64,000 nucleotides of DNA from NCBI RefSeq assembly GCF_001189235.2, contig NZ_LFIP02000004.1, positions 434,001 through 498,000 of the forward strand. The letters are read 5' to 3'. The position numbers were made by a program, and so were the translations under genes. The DNA is from Bradyrhizobium embrapense (lineage in GTDB: Bacteria; Pseudomonadota; Alphaproteobacteria; Rhizobiales; Xanthobacteraceae). The notes under the pieces are model-generated. The model was not told where the DNA came from and did no database searches. It saw only the letters and a list, made by a program, of their open reading frames with translations. Below, piece after piece: positions 8,444 through 17,583 of the stretch. The stretch's first letter is position 1; every line of letters begins with the position of its first letter.

Positions 8444-9334
8444 TCAGTTGATCAGGCCGGCATGGACCATGGCGCTGCGGACGGCCTGACGGGTCGATTC
8501 AGAAACCGGCACCATCGGCAGGCGCAGCTTCTCGTCGAGCTTGCCGAGCAGCGACATCGCATACTTCACCGGCGCCGGATTGCTCTCGATGAACAGGTTG
8601 GTGTGCAGCGGCATCAGCTTGTCGTGGATCTTCAGCGCCGTCGTGACGTCGCCCTTCTGCCAGGCGGTCTGGAATTCCGAGCACAAACGCGGCGCGACGT
8701 TCGAGGTCACCGAGATGCAGCCATGGCCGCCATGCGCCATGTAGCCGATGATGGTGGCGTCCTCACCCGACAGCTGATTGAAGTCCTCGCCCATCGCGGC
8801 GCGCTGCTGCGAGACACGCACCATGCTCGCGGTCGCGTCCTTGACGCCGGCGATGTTCTTCAGCTCGAACAGCCGCGTCATGGTGTCGACCGACATGTCG
8901 ATCACCGAGCGCGGCGGGATGTTGTAGATGATGATCGGAATACCGATCGCATCGTTGATCGCCTTGAAGTGCTGGTACATGCCTTCCTGGGTCGGCTTGT
9001 TGTAGTACGGCGTCACCACCAGCACCGCGTTGGCTCCGGCCTTCTCCGCGTGCTCGGCGAGTTCGATCGCCTCCTTGGTCGAATTCGAGCCGGCACCGGC
9101 GATCACCGGCACCCGGCCCTTGGCCTCCTGGATGCACCACTCGACCACGCGCTTGTGCTCGTCGTGGCTCAGCGTCGGGCTCTCGCCCGTGGTGCCGACC
9201 GGCACCAGGCCGTGCGTGCCCTCGGCGATCTGCCAGTTCACGAGGCCGCGGAACGCCGCCTCATCGACCGAGCCGTTTTTGAAGGGCGTCACCAAGGCAG
9301 TGAATGATCCCCGGAATTTTGTCTTGGCTGCCAT
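8444..9334 (-). CDS. dapA: 4-hydroxy-tetrahydrodipicolinate synthase
   Basis: Condenses pyruvate with aspartate semialdehyde, the first committed step to lysine and diaminopimelate. A 296-residue TIM barrel with the substrate-binding GTTGESPTL (47-55), the catalytic Tyr in IIIYNIPPRS and Schiff-base Lys165 in AGVKDAT. Start ATG 9334. Leads the dapA-mscL-smpB run and is divergent from the lytic transglycosylase gene, so two cell-wall genes share one intergenic region. Confidence 0.97.
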   Translation of the reverse strand: MAAKTKFRGSFTALVTPFKNGSVDEAAFRGLVNWQIAEGTHGLVPVGTTGESPTLSHDEHKRVVEWCIQEAKGRVPVIAGAGSNSTKEAIELAEHAEKAGANAVLVVTPYYNKPTQEGMYQHFKAINDAIGIPIIIYNIPPRSVIDMSVDTMTRLFELKNIAGVKDATASMVRVSQQRAAMGEDFNQLSGEDATIIGYMAHGGHGCISVTSNVAPRLCSEFQTAWQKGDVTTALKIHDKLMPLHTNLFIESNPAPVKYAMSLLGKLDEKLRLPMVPVSESTRQAVRSAMVHAGLIN

Positions 9335-9641
9335 GGACTTCCTCCAAACGCTTCAGGCTAAAGGCTAGGTCGACGGACCCTTTGTTATTGTCGTGCTTCG
9401 CGTCCGTGCAACCGGCACTCGGTTGATGCGAAACGCCATGAAAGGCAATTCATATCGGGTCTGGTTGACAGGCGAAAGGGCCGTACCGAACCTATTCCCA
9501 GCCGGTTCCAGCCGCGATTTTGCCGTTGTGCTGGCGCAAACAGCCGCACCGGCAGGCTTCTTAGTATTTTGTCTACGTTTTCAATCAAATAAGAACCCAG
9601 GGCCCAAACGACCAGATGATTCGGGGCCGCAGAGGACTTCT
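9335..9641. other. intergenic region, divergent dapA / lytic transglycosylase
   Basis: 307 bp. It should contain both promoters. A TTGACA at 9465-9470 could be a plus-strand -35, but the sequence 17-18 bp on is a poor -10. The open frame of the transglycosylase extends back to 9393, but that part has no family or signal-peptide character. Confidence 0.4.
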
Positions 9642-12146
9642 GTGATTCGTTCCGTTCGCGCAGGCACATTGCGATCGACGGCGCTGGCGACGAGCCTGGC
9701 GCTCGTGGTCGGCTTGGCCGCCATCACGGCCGATGCATGGGCCGCCGAGGATGTTTCAGCCGCAAAGCCGGCCGCCCAAGACACCGCTTCAAAGACGGCC
9801 GCCTCGAAGGATGCGACTGCCAAGGGTGCCGCCTCCAAGACCGAAGCTTCCAAGGGCGGCACCTCGAAGCCGCATGCTTCGAAGCCGGCCGCGACCAAGA
9901 ACGACGAAACCAAGACCAGCGCGGCCAAGACGGGCGCGGCCAAGACGACTTCTTCGAAGTCCGGCGCCGCAAAGGCCGACGGTGCCAAGGCCGCTTCTTC
10001 CAAAACCGACGCTTCGAAGAACGCCGCGTCAAAGAGCAGCACGTCCAAGAGCGCCGCGTCCAAGTCCACTGAGGCAAAGACCACTGCGTCGAAGCCCACC
10101 TCTCCGGCAGCGACGGGAAGTCTGCCGAACAAGCCGGCGCCCGTCCGTGCCGCCGCCCCTGCGCTGGTTCCGGCGACCCGCCAGCATGCCGCGCCGATCG
10201 CGCGCAAGCCGGTGTTGCCTGCGGCGGTGGCCGCGACATCGTCGACGTCGCAGTCCGACAAGGAAGCGCTGGCAAGCGTCGTCGAGCTGCTGCGCAAGCG
10301 CAAGCCGGCGGACGCCACCGAGGCCGAGGCCTCGATCTCCGATCCGGTTGCGCGCAAGCTTGCCGAATGGCTGATCCTGCGCAGCGAGGACAATGGCGCC
10401 TCGGTCGAGCGCTACCGCGCCTTCCTCGACGCCAATCCGAGCTGGCCATCGCAGACCTTCCTGCGCCGCCGCATCGAGGCATCGCTATGGGACGACCATC
10501 GCGACGATTCCGCGGTCTGGGCCTGGTTCCAGAATGAATCGCCGGTCTCGGCCAAGGGCCGGCTCGCGCTTGCCAAGGTGATGATCGGACGCGGCGACCG
10601 CGGCAATGCCGAGCGCCTGGTGCGCGAAGCCTGGCGCAACGATCCGATGAGCGAGGACACCGAGAGCACCGCGCTCGACCTTTTCGGCTCGTTCCTGACC
10701 GCCGCCGACCACAAGGCGCGCATGGACACGATGCTCTACGGCACCGACAACGAAGCTGCCGGAATTCGCGAGGCCAAGCGGCTCGGCTCCGGCTATCTGG
10801 CGCTCGCCAAGGCGCGCATCGCGGCCAACCGCAAGGGATCGAACCTTCGCGCGCTGCTCGAGGCGGTGCCGAGCGAGCTCTCCGGCGACACCGGTTACCT
10901 GTTCGCAAAAATCCAGCTGCTCCGCCGCGAGGAGAAATTCGCCGAAGCCGCCCGCCTGATGTTGAGCGCGCCGAAGGACCCGGCGCGGCTCTACAACGTC
11001 GACGAATGGTGGGTCGAGCGCCGCCTGCTGGCGCGCAAGATGATCGACGTCGAAGAGTTTCGCACCGCCTATCTGATCGCGCGCGACGCGGCGCTGCCCG
11101 CCCGCGACATCTACAAGACCGAGCAGGAATTCACCTCGGGCTGGATCGCGCTGCGCTTTCTCAACGACCCCGCCCTCGCCGCCCAGCATTTCGCGCGGAT
11201 CGGCGTCGGCAGCGCCAACCCGACCGCGCTGGCGCGTGCGGGCTATTGGCAGGGCCGCGCCGCGGAAGCCGCCGGCCGCGGCCAGGAGGCGCGCGCCGCC
11301 TACGCGCGCGCAGCCGAGCAGTCGACCAGCTATTACGGCCAGCTCGCGCGCGCCAAGCTCGGCCTGCCGCAGATCGAATTGAACAGCGCGCCGCGCGGCC
11401 GCGGCGCCGACCGGCTGGAGATCGTGCGCGCGGTCGGGCTGCTCTACGAAATCGACGCGCGCGAGCTTGCGATCCCGATCTTCGGCGACATGGGCGACAA
11501 TGGCGATCCGGAAGCGCTGGCCGGCCTCGGCGAGCTCACCGCGCGCCATGGCGATGCCCGCGGCATGCTGCTGATGGGCAAGGCCGCGCTCAATCGCGGA
11601 CTGCCGTTCGACCACTACGCCTACCCGGTGAACGGCATTCCATCGTTCCGCCAGGTCGGACCGGAGGTCGAGCAGAGCGTCGTCTATGCGATCGCGCGCC
11701 AGGAGAGTGCGTTCAATCCGGCGGTGGTGTCGCCGGCCCAAGCCTACGGCCTGATGCAGGTGACGCCGGACGCCGGACGCTACGTCTGCAAGCGCGCCGG
11801 CATCGGCTTCGATCTCAACCGAATGAAGACCGACCCGGTCTACAACGCAATGCTCGGCGCGGCCGAACTCGGCGGCCTGCTCGAGGACTATCGCGGCTCC
11901 TACATCCTGACCTTCGCCGCCTACAATGCCGGCCGCGGCAGCGTGAAGAAGTGGATCGAGCGCTACGGCGACCCGCGCGATCCCAAGGTCGATGCGGTCG
12001 ACTGGGTCGAGCTGATTCCGTTCTCGGAGACGCGAAACTACGTCCAGCGCATCATGGAGAATCTGCAGGTCTACCGCGCCCGTTTCGGCGGCGGCACCAG
12101 ATTGCAGATCGACGCTGACCTGCGCCGCGGCGCCAGTGTCGAATAG
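9642..12146 (+). CDS. slt: soluble lytic murein transglycosylase with Ala/Ser/Lys-rich N-terminal region
   Basis: Cleaves peptidoglycan glycan strands to 1,6-anhydromuropeptides in the periplasm. About 834 residues. I place the start at GTG 9642, preceded by AGAGGA seven bases upstream; it opens a signal peptide (ALATSLALVVGLAAITADAW). Next comes a low-complexity stretch (about 47-157) built on Ala-Ser-Lys units, then a long alpha-superhelical region. The catalytic SLT domain lies near residues 680-800, with the acid Glu in YAIARQESAFNPAVV and then AYGLMQVTP, FAAYNAGRGSVKKW and ETRNYVQRIMENLQVYRAR. The repeat could bind wall polymers or DNA-like anions; that is inference. Confidence 0.93.
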   Translation: MIRSVRAGTLRSTALATSLALVVGLAAITADAWAAEDVSAAKPAAQDTASKTAASKDATAKGAASKTEASKGGTSKPHASKPAATKNDETKTSAAKTGAAKTTSSKSGAAKADGAKAASSKTDASKNAASKSSTSKSAASKSTEAKTTASKPTSPAATGSLPNKPAPVRAAAPALVPATRQHAAPIARKPVLPAAVAATSSTSQSDKEALASVVELLRKRKPADATEAEASISDPVARKLAEWLILRSEDNGASVERYRAFLDANPSWPSQTFLRRRIEASLWDDHRDDSAVWAWFQNESPVSAKGRLALAKVMIGRGDRGNAERLVREAWRNDPMSEDTESTALDLFGSFLTAADHKARMDTMLYGTDNEAAGIREAKRLGSGYLALAKARIAANRKGSNLRALLEAVPSELSGDTGYLFAKIQLLRREEKFAEAARLMLSAPKDPARLYNVDEWWVERRLLARKMIDVEEFRTAYLIARDAALPARDIYKTEQEFTSGWIALRFLNDPALAAQHFARIGVGSANPTALARAGYWQGRAAEAAGRGQEARAAYARAAEQSTSYYGQLARAKLGLPQIELNSAPRGRGADRLEIVRAVGLLYEIDARELAIPIFGDMGDNGDPEALAGLGELTARHGDARGMLLMGKAALNRGLPFDHYAYPVNGIPSFRQVGPEVEQSVVYAIARQESAFNPAVVSPAQAYGLMQVTPDAGRYVCKRAGIGFDLNRMKTDPVYNAMLGAAELGGLLEDYRGSYILTFAAYNAGRGSVKKWIERYGDPRDPKVDAVDWVELIPFSETRNYVQRIMENLQVYRARFGGGTRLQIDADLRRGASVE
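9777..10110 (+). repeat. Ala-Ser-Lys codon repeat inside slt
   Basis: About 110 codons of irregular repeats such as AASK, GASK, TSK and AAKT, reading mainly GCC/GCG, TCG/TCC and AAG. The translated stretch is strongly basic, disordered and nearly free of hydrophobics. It separates the signal peptide from the folded superhelical domain. Confidence 0.85.
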
Positions 12147-12362
12147 CCGCCTCGGCCGCAGCTGGGCTCCAACGCGTTTTCTAAAACTTCTTCAATACTT
12201 TACGCGATAAGTTCTGCCTTCGTTCTCGCGTAGTCCAGTATCGCGACAAGGACGAGCCATTCCGACCGCCCTCATCACGATGGGGGCATTGCGAATAATC
12301 GAGCGGAAACATGCCCTTCCAAATTGACCCAGCTGACAAAATCGATGCATAAGGCTCGCACC

Positions 12363-12455
12363 GGAGAGGTGGCCGAGTGGCTGAAGGCAACGCTTTGCTA
12401 AAGCGTCATACGGTCTCAAGCTGTATCGAGGGTTCGAATCCCTCCCTCTCCGCCA
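12363..12455 (+). tRNA. tRNA-Ser (anticodon GCU)
   Basis: Complete cloverleaf. Acceptor GGAGAGG pairs with CCTCTCC (12445-12451), followed by G and an encoded CCA (12453-12455). The anticodon stem ACGCT/AGCGT encloses loop TTGCTAA with anticodon GCT at 12397-12399. A long variable arm follows, as in class II tRNAs. The T arm is GAGGG-TTCGAAT-CCCTC. It reads AGC/AGU serine codons. Confidence 0.97.
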
Positions 12456-12675
12456 GCCAACCTTTTCGGTCTTGGGCAGAGAACCCGGCGCCGCCGATAT
12501 CCGACCCAGCTTCGATTCCATGGTTCGCGAGCCGTCCGAGGCCCGCTGGGCTTGAACCGATAGTCACCTCCGCGTGAACGAAACATCATTCCCGGCGCCT
12601 CGAAACGAGCGCGAAACAAACCGCGCCCAGCATCTCCTGCGTTTTTCATCACCTGAATATTTCCGGAGCAAAGCC

Positions 12676-12957
12676 ATGCACCACGATAATGGCATTCAAT
12701 TCCAGGACATCGACCAGGTTTTGCGTAACGCCCAGCTTCGCCGATCCACCGATCTGGGTCCCTTGTTACGGCATGGCTTCAAATCCAACGCAGGCAGGAT
12801 CGTGATCGCAACTTCACTGGCCTGCGTGATTGTCGTGCTGGCGATCGTTGCTGCCCCAAGGCCGGTCTCGAGCGCTGCGCTTGGCAGCGATTGGCAATGC
12901 AGCAAGGCAGCGTTCGTCCTGACGACCTGTCGTCAAACCGACCCTGCGCGCTCGTAG
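12676..12957 (+). CDS. small single-pass membrane protein, function unknown
   Basis: 93 residues from ATG 12676, which has GGAG eight bases upstream (an open frame extends to 12574 but lacks such a site). The N-terminal half is polar (MHHDNGIQFQDIDQVLRNAQ) and a single hydrophobic helix follows (IVIATSLACVIVVLAIVAAP, about 54-73). The short C-terminal tail has two Cys (WQCSKAAFVLTTC) and is likely periplasmic. I do not recognise a family. First of four small genes downstream of tRNA-Ser. Confidence 0.65.
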   Translation: MHHDNGIQFQDIDQVLRNAQLRRSTDLGPLLRHGFKSNAGRIVIATSLACVIVVLAIVAAPRPVSSAALGSDWQCSKAAFVLTTCRQTDPARS

Positions 12958-13152
12958 CAACGGCCTCGAATGGTCGCGCCGCCAATCGGCCGGCGAAACC
13001 TTTATCCGGCGACAACGTAGCTGGACGGCCGGCCTCCTGTTCTTCCATTTTGGTGCTACGGGCCGGCAGAGGCCGTTCGGTCTTTCCCAGTCACGAACGG
13101 CCTCGCTCCTGCGCCCATCGATGAATCGTGTCGTCGCTGAAGGCGAAGAAAC

Positions 13153-13854
13153 ATGAATGGGCCGAGCCGCGGTCTCAGGTTAGTGATCTACCTCGGACTG
13201 GCTATTGTCCTGCCTGCTGCTCAGACGCCGCCGACGGTACATGCGCGGGACGTGCGTCGTGTGGTCGACAAGGAATGCCGCGACGTCTTGCCTGCGCAGG
13301 CAAAGATAAGGGCGTGCCTCAATTTGCTCAGCGATCGGCGGCTCTCGACCGCCTATCTTGCGCCGATCAACAGCGAAATATCGAGCGCGTTCCAAAGCCT
13401 GCGGGACTACGACAATGCGATCAAATACAAGAAGATCGAGATTGAACGCGCGCAAGCCGCGGTGAAGCAACCTTCTGCGGCCGACGCACTCCCTGCAAGT
13501 TTCGGCGCGATGTCCCTGCGTTACATGGAACTCGGGACGCTCCAGGCGCTCAATCGCCTGACCAACTTCAACAGTCAGTCCGACGAAGCGCGCCGAAGCG
13601 CCGCTGAGGAGCAAGGCAACTACAACCTGGCGCTCCAGTACAACCCGATGAACTACAGGGCATATCGATACCGCGCTGAAATTCACAGCTTGTTCTGCGA
13701 TAGCGCGTCTGCGGCTCTCGATATGGAGGCAGCGGTCAGATTTGCTGAAGAAGCCGGAGACGAGAATACGGCTCGAGACTACAAGCGCGTCACGCTCGAC
13801 GCATGCATCCCGGCTTGGCGCCGAGAATGGCCAGCGACGTCGGCTACTCGGTGA
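13153..13854 (+). CDS. exported TPR-like protein, function unknown
   Basis: 233 residues with a signal peptide (LRLVIYLGLAIVLPAAQ, cleavage probably near HARD). The rest is helical with tetratricopeptide-like character: SSAFQSLRDYDNAIKYKKIE and EEQGNYNLALQYNPMNYRAY. That suggests a periplasmic protein-protein scaffold. Mature Cys residues come as CRDVLPAQAKIRAC and later singles. I see no catalytic motif. Start ATG 13153 with GAAGAA just upstream. Confidence 0.7.
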   Translation: MNGPSRGLRLVIYLGLAIVLPAAQTPPTVHARDVRRVVDKECRDVLPAQAKIRACLNLLSDRRLSTAYLAPINSEISSAFQSLRDYDNAIKYKKIEIERAQAAVKQPSAADALPASFGAMSLRYMELGTLQALNRLTNFNSQSDEARRSAAEEQGNYNLALQYNPMNYRAYRYRAEIHSLFCDSASAALDMEAAVRFAEEAGDENTARDYKRVTLDACIPAWRREWPATSATR

Positions 13855-13980
13855 CCTTCCCGCGTGAGCCGCTGCCGTAGTCTTACGGCCCCCCTACTGG
13901 CAGGCAACTTGCGATGTATCCGTGAACGTTCGTCGCCGGCCGTTCCCGGCGTACCGAACTCGGACATTCGGAGCACGCCC

Positions 13981-14274
13981 ATGAACATGCATCATCGTTT
14001 TGAGACAGTTCGCGCAAGCACCGGACGAGAGTCGACGGTCAGGAGGATGCTGTCCGATCTTGTGCTGGCCTGCCAGCAGATCGAAGCCGACATTGCCACC
14101 GAAGAAGCGCGCGCGGGAATTCACGACCGATCGGACACAAGGTATCCGATCCTGGCAAGGTCGCTCCATGAACGGCACGACAATCTCAAGGGAACCATCG
14201 CCACGCTCGAAAAGCGCGTCACCAGCGATCACAGCACAAGTTGGTCGCCGACGCAGCATGGCGCGATCCTTTGA
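13981..14274 (+). CDS. small helical protein, function unknown
   Basis: 97 residues from ATG 13981 (MNMHHRFETVRASTGRES). No signal peptide. The middle is predicted helical and charged (LACQQIEADIATEEARAGIH, ARSLHERHDNLKGTIATLEK), possibly a coiled coil. No family recognised. Codon use is in line with real genes, but the only support is the open frame and sensible composition. Confidence 0.5.
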   Translation: MNMHHRFETVRASTGRESTVRRMLSDLVLACQQIEADIATEEARAGIHDRSDTRYPILARSLHERHDNLKGTIATLEKRVTSDHSTSWSPTQHGAIL

Positions 14275-14430
14275 CCAACCTGGGCGACGGAAGAGGCATC
14301 CGCCGTCCGCCAGGCAAAGGAGCCCGCGAGAAGAAGGCCCAGCCTCCTCACCGTCCCCCGAAGCACTGCTGCTTGCCATCGTTCAGGCAGGCAGCGTGAT
14401 CGAGCGATGGAGGCGCGGCGCTGACCGACG

Positions 14431-14646
14431 TCAGCCGCTTCCACGCGTGGATGGATCGAGATTTCGGTTCTCGCCAGGCGGGATCGGCCCGAAGCCGGGA
14501 TATCTGTACCCGCCAGGCACGATCACCTCCTCGCTCGGACGGATGATGAGGTGTTGTCGCATACGCCGGTGATGCGCCGTCGCCGCGTCGGCAACCGCAC
14601 TCCACAGGATCACAAGAGGCAACGTCAAGACCAGGGCAACGCGCAT
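14431..14646 (-). CDS. small exported protein, function unknown
   Basis: 71 residues from ATG 14646, with GGAG eight bases upstream; a GTG three codons earlier is less well placed. A clear signal peptide (MRVALVLTLPLVILWSAVAD, cut after ADA) is followed by a short Pro/Gly/Arg-rich mature part (YRYPGFGPIPPGENRNLDPS). This looks like the many small periplasmic proteins of Bradyrhizobium that have no assigned role. Confidence 0.65.
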   Translation of the reverse strand: MRVALVLTLPLVILWSAVADAATAHHRRMRQHLIIRPSEEVIVPGGYRYPGFGPIPPGENRNLDPSTRGSG

Positions 14647-14757
14647 CGCGATCACTCCGTTTCACCGAACAAGTGACCGCCGACCGCGACGCTCTATTCT
14701 GCCCCGGCCATTCACCTGTGATCAAAACCGCGAGATCGCCGATCCGTAGCTCGCACG

Positions 14758-15666
14758 TCATCGCGGATCGTGTGCGGTCTTCAGGGGCCGCGGCAAGGCC
14801 TGCGCGCAGGCAACGCCGAGCAGCGCGAGGCCGCCGCCGATGACGTGGAAGGGCCTGACCGGCTCGCCCAGCATCACGATCGCGGCCGCAGCCGTCAGCA
14901 CCGGCAACAGGTTCATGAAGATCGCGCAGCGGTTCGGGCCGAGCTGCGCGACACCGCGGATCCAGAGGAACGGCAGCACCACCGAAGCCAGCGCGCCGGC
15001 ATAGACGATCAGCGGCCAGGTCGCCGCGTTGACCTGACGGAGCGGCGCCGGCGTCGCGAGGAACGCGGGGAACATCACGGCCAGCGCGCACAGCGCCTGC
15101 ATGTAGGTCGACTGCCACCCGGTGATCGGCAAATTCCAGCGCTTCAGCAGCACGCCATACAGCGCGTAGACGATCGCGGCCAGCAGCATCAAGGCGTCGC
15201 CCGCATGCACGCCGTTCTGCAGCAGCGACGACAATTCGCCGCCGCTGACGAGATAGACGAGGCCCGCAAACGACAGCGGCGCACCGCAGACCATGCCGAG
15301 CGTCGGCTGCTCGCCGAGTAGCCCGGCGCTGAGCCCGACCGTGAGCAGCGGCGTCAGCGCGGTGAACACGGCCATGTTGGTGGCAGTCGTGGTCTCCGCC
15401 GCGAGATAAGAAAGGCTCTGGAACAGGCACATCGCCAGGAAGCCGAGGATCGCGAGCGGCCCGAGATGCGGCCAGATCACGCGGCGATTGCGCCAGGCGG
15501 CGCGCGCCACGAACGGCGACATCAGCAGCACCGCGATCAGCAGGCGATAGAAGGTAATCGCCTGCGGACCGATCGTGTGGGCCGACAGTCGCGAGACGAT
15601 GACATTGCCGGCCCACAGCACAATGGCAACGAAGGGATAGAGAAGTGCAGCATTCTTCCTGAACAT
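14758..15666 (-). CDS. DMT-superfamily (EamA) transporter
   Basis: Ten-helix inner-membrane metabolite exporter, about 302 residues, made of two EamA repeats: ALLYPFVAIVLWAGNVIVSR to the middle, then VHAGDALMLLAAIVYALYGV to GGGLALLGVACAQAL. The substrate cannot be read from sequence; relatives move amino acids, sugars or drugs. I place the start at ATG 15666 (MFRKNAALL), because residues before it are not membrane-like. Divergent from an AraC-type regulator 96 bp away, which is its likely controller. Confidence 0.88.
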   Translation of the reverse strand: MFRKNAALLYPFVAIVLWAGNVIVSRLSAHTIGPQAITFYRLLIAVLLMSPFVARAAWRNRRVIWPHLGPLAILGFLAMCLFQSLSYLAAETTTATNMAVFTALTPLLTVGLSAGLLGEQPTLGMVCGAPLSFAGLVYLVSGGELSSLLQNGVHAGDALMLLAAIVYALYGVLLKRWNLPITGWQSTYMQALCALAVMFPAFLATPAPLRQVNAATWPLIVYAGALASVVLPFLWIRGVAQLGPNRCAIFMNLLPVLTAAAAIVMLGEPVRPFHVIGGGLALLGVACAQALPRPLKTAHDPR

Positions 15667-15729
15667 GACCTGGCAGCGCATTGGTGAAGGAGGCACCAGC
15701 AACTACCTGTCGCACTGAGGTCCGTCTCA

Positions 15730-15752
15730 CGCTAGAATGACCAGACCTAGCG
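15730..15752. promoter_or_regulatory. possible operator: CGCTAG-N11-CTAGCG inverted repeat
   Basis: Perfect 6-bp arms in the DMT/AraC intergenic region, ending 10 bp before the AraC start. It could be the regulator's own site. Short arms make it a weak candidate. Confidence 0.35.
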
Positions 15753-15762
15753 AGATTGGGAC

Positions 15763-16551
15763 ATGCGAGATGAAGACGTGTTGGACGACCTGATCACACG
15801 GCACCTCGACTACCACGCCACGGCGCGGCCGATGGCGGCGATGGAGATCGATTATCCGAGCGGCGCGTCGACCGGCCTGCATGCCCATCCGCGCGGCCAG
15901 CTGCTCTACGCGATCGAAGGCGTGATGATCGTGCGCTGCGCCGAGGGCACCTGGGTGGTGCCGCCCAATCGCGCGGTGTGGCTGGTGGCCGATCTCGCGC
16001 ACGAGGTCCGGATGTGCGGTGCGGTCAAGATCCGCACCGTGTTCGTCGACGCCACTGCCGTCCCTAACCTGCCGCAGACCAGTTGCGTGTTCACGGTCTC
16101 GCCGCTGTTGCGTGAATTGTTCGTCGCCGCGATGGGTGTGCCACTGGACTATGCGCCCGCGACCCCTGACGAGCGCCTGATGCGTGTGCTGCTCGACCAG
16201 CTCCGCGAAATCGATGTGCTGCCGCTGCATTTGCCGATGCCGCGCGACCAAAGGCTGGCGCGGATCTGCGCGGCGCTGGTGAACCGTCCGGACGACGCTT
16301 CCACTGCCGAGCAGTGGGCGCGCCGGCTGAAGCTGACGTCGAAGACGATCCATCGTCTGTTCGTCAGGGAGACCGGCATGACGTTCGGCGAGTGGCGCCA
16401 GCAGGCCCGCCTGTTGTTCGCGCTGGAGCGCCTCGCGCGCGGCGCACGGGTGGTCGATGTCGCGCTCGATGCTGGCTATGCCAGCCAGAGCGCCTTCAGC
16501 GCGATGTTCCGCAGGCATTTTGGGGTGCCACCGAACGGCTTCTATCGGTAG
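15763..16551 (+). CDS. AraC-family transcriptional regulator with cupin domain
   Basis: 262 residues. The N-terminal half is a cupin sensor (TGLHAHPRGQLLYAIEGVMI). The C-terminal half is the double helix-turn-helix: TAEQWARRLKLTSKTIHRLF, then VVDVALDAGYASQSAFSAMF and the closing FRRHFGVPPNGFYR. It resembles NimR-like regulators that control a neighbouring exporter. Divergent from the EamA transporter, so that gene is the probable target. Its 3' end overlaps the convergent LysR gene by 10 bp. Confidence 0.92.
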   Translation: MRDEDVLDDLITRHLDYHATARPMAAMEIDYPSGASTGLHAHPRGQLLYAIEGVMIVRCAEGTWVVPPNRAVWLVADLAHEVRMCGAVKIRTVFVDATAVPNLPQTSCVFTVSPLLRELFVAAMGVPLDYAPATPDERLMRVLLDQLREIDVLPLHLPMPRDQRLARICAALVNRPDDASTAEQWARRLKLTSKTIHRLFVRETGMTFGEWRQQARLLFALERLARGARVVDVALDAGYASQSAFSAMFRRHFGVPPNGFYR

Positions 16552-17459
16552 GCCGTCTCGCGTTCGGCAGGCGCCGACTGGGCCAGCGGCCCGAGTATCC
16601 ATTCCCTGAATGCCGCGATCTTCGGAAGCCCCTGCCGGTTGTCGGGGCAGACGAGATAGTAGGCAAACTCCTCCAGATGCGCGGTCTCGAGCAACTGGAT
16701 CAGCTCGCCGGCCTCGATCTCATTTGCGACCATCGCCGCCGGCAAAAGCCCCGCGCCCTGCCCGGTCAACACGGCTTTCAAGAGCAGGCCGCTGTCGTCG
16801 AACGACGGGCCGCGCGGCGGACGAACTTCAGCAATGCCATTGGCCTGAAACCACAGGCTCCATCCCTTGCGATCGGCATCGTGTACCTGCGGCCAGCCCG
16901 CGAGATCTGCGGGAGACGCCGGCCGCCCGAGCCGCGCAACCAGCGACGGCGCGGCCACCGCAACCATCTCGACGGTGACGACGCGGTCGCTGCGCAGCCC
17001 CGGATAGCGGCCGAGGCCGTGGCGCACCGCGAGGTCGACGCCGCTGCGCGAGAAATCGACCACCGTGTTGCTGGTGACGATCTGCAGATCGATCTCGGGA
17101 TGCGTCCCCTGAAACGACGCCATGCGCGGCACCAGCCAGGCCGATGCGAAGAATGGCGTCACGCTCACCGTCAGCGTGCCGACGTCGACTGAAGCGGCGA
17201 CGCGGCGCGAGGCCTCCGCGATCTGGCGAAACGCATTGCGGATCGACGGCAGATAGTCGCGCCCGGCGTCGGTGAGATAGATGCCACGCGGCACCCGCTC
17301 GAACAGCTTGACGCCGAGATGGGCCTCGAGCGTCTTGAGCATCTGGCTGACCGCGCCCGGCGTGACGCACAGCTCCTCGGCCGCGAGCTTCACCGAGAGA
17401 TGGCGGGCGGCGGACTCGAACGCCTTGAGTGCGTTCAGGGGGGGAAGCCGGCTCTCCAT
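16542..17459 (-). CDS. LysR-family regulator, GcvA-like
   Basis: 305 residues: a winged helix-turn-helix (PPLNALKAFESAARHLSVKL, then AEELCVTPGAVSQMLKTLE) and a periplasmic-binding-like effector domain. The opening LNALKAFESAARH and the VTPGAVSQ recognition helix are of the GcvA group. It is divergent from a thioesterase/MFS operon, and the 195-bp gap holds two identical TTAGA-N3-TCTAA sites, one beside each start. The effector is unknown. Confidence 0.92.
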   Translation of the reverse strand: MESRLPPLNALKAFESAARHLSVKLAAEELCVTPGAVSQMLKTLEAHLGVKLFERVPRGIYLTDAGRDYLPSIRNAFRQIAEASRRVAASVDVGTLTVSVTPFFASAWLVPRMASFQGTHPEIDLQIVTSNTVVDFSRSGVDLAVRHGLGRYPGLRSDRVVTVEMVAVAAPSLVARLGRPASPADLAGWPQVHDADRKGWSLWFQANGIAEVRPPRGPSFDDSGLLLKAVLTGQGAGLLPAAMVANEIEAGELIQLLETAHLEEFAYYLVCPDNRQGLPKIAAFREWILGPLAQSAPAERETAYR

Positions 17460-17462
17460 GAT

Positions 17463-17477
17463 TTAGATTTTCTAATC
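17463..17477. promoter_or_regulatory. putative GcvA-like operator, copy 1
   Basis: TTAGATTTTCTAATC, containing the perfect inverted repeat TTAGA-TTT-TCTAA. It begins 4 bp upstream of the LysR start codon, a position suited to autorepression. The CTAAT core matches what is known of GcvA binding. Confidence 0.65.
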
Positions 17478-17583
17478 CAAGATACGCAGCAAATCTGGTT
17501 TGCCAACTTGGTCATCTGCGCGCTCAATCAGCCTATCCCAGTGCAGGAAGCTTCGTCAACGCAGAGAAATCCAAGCTGAAAAG

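Noticed and set aside
9465..9493. TTGACA as a promoter for slt
   Set aside because: No acceptable -10 at 16-18 bp; a start this far upstream cannot be fixed from sequence.
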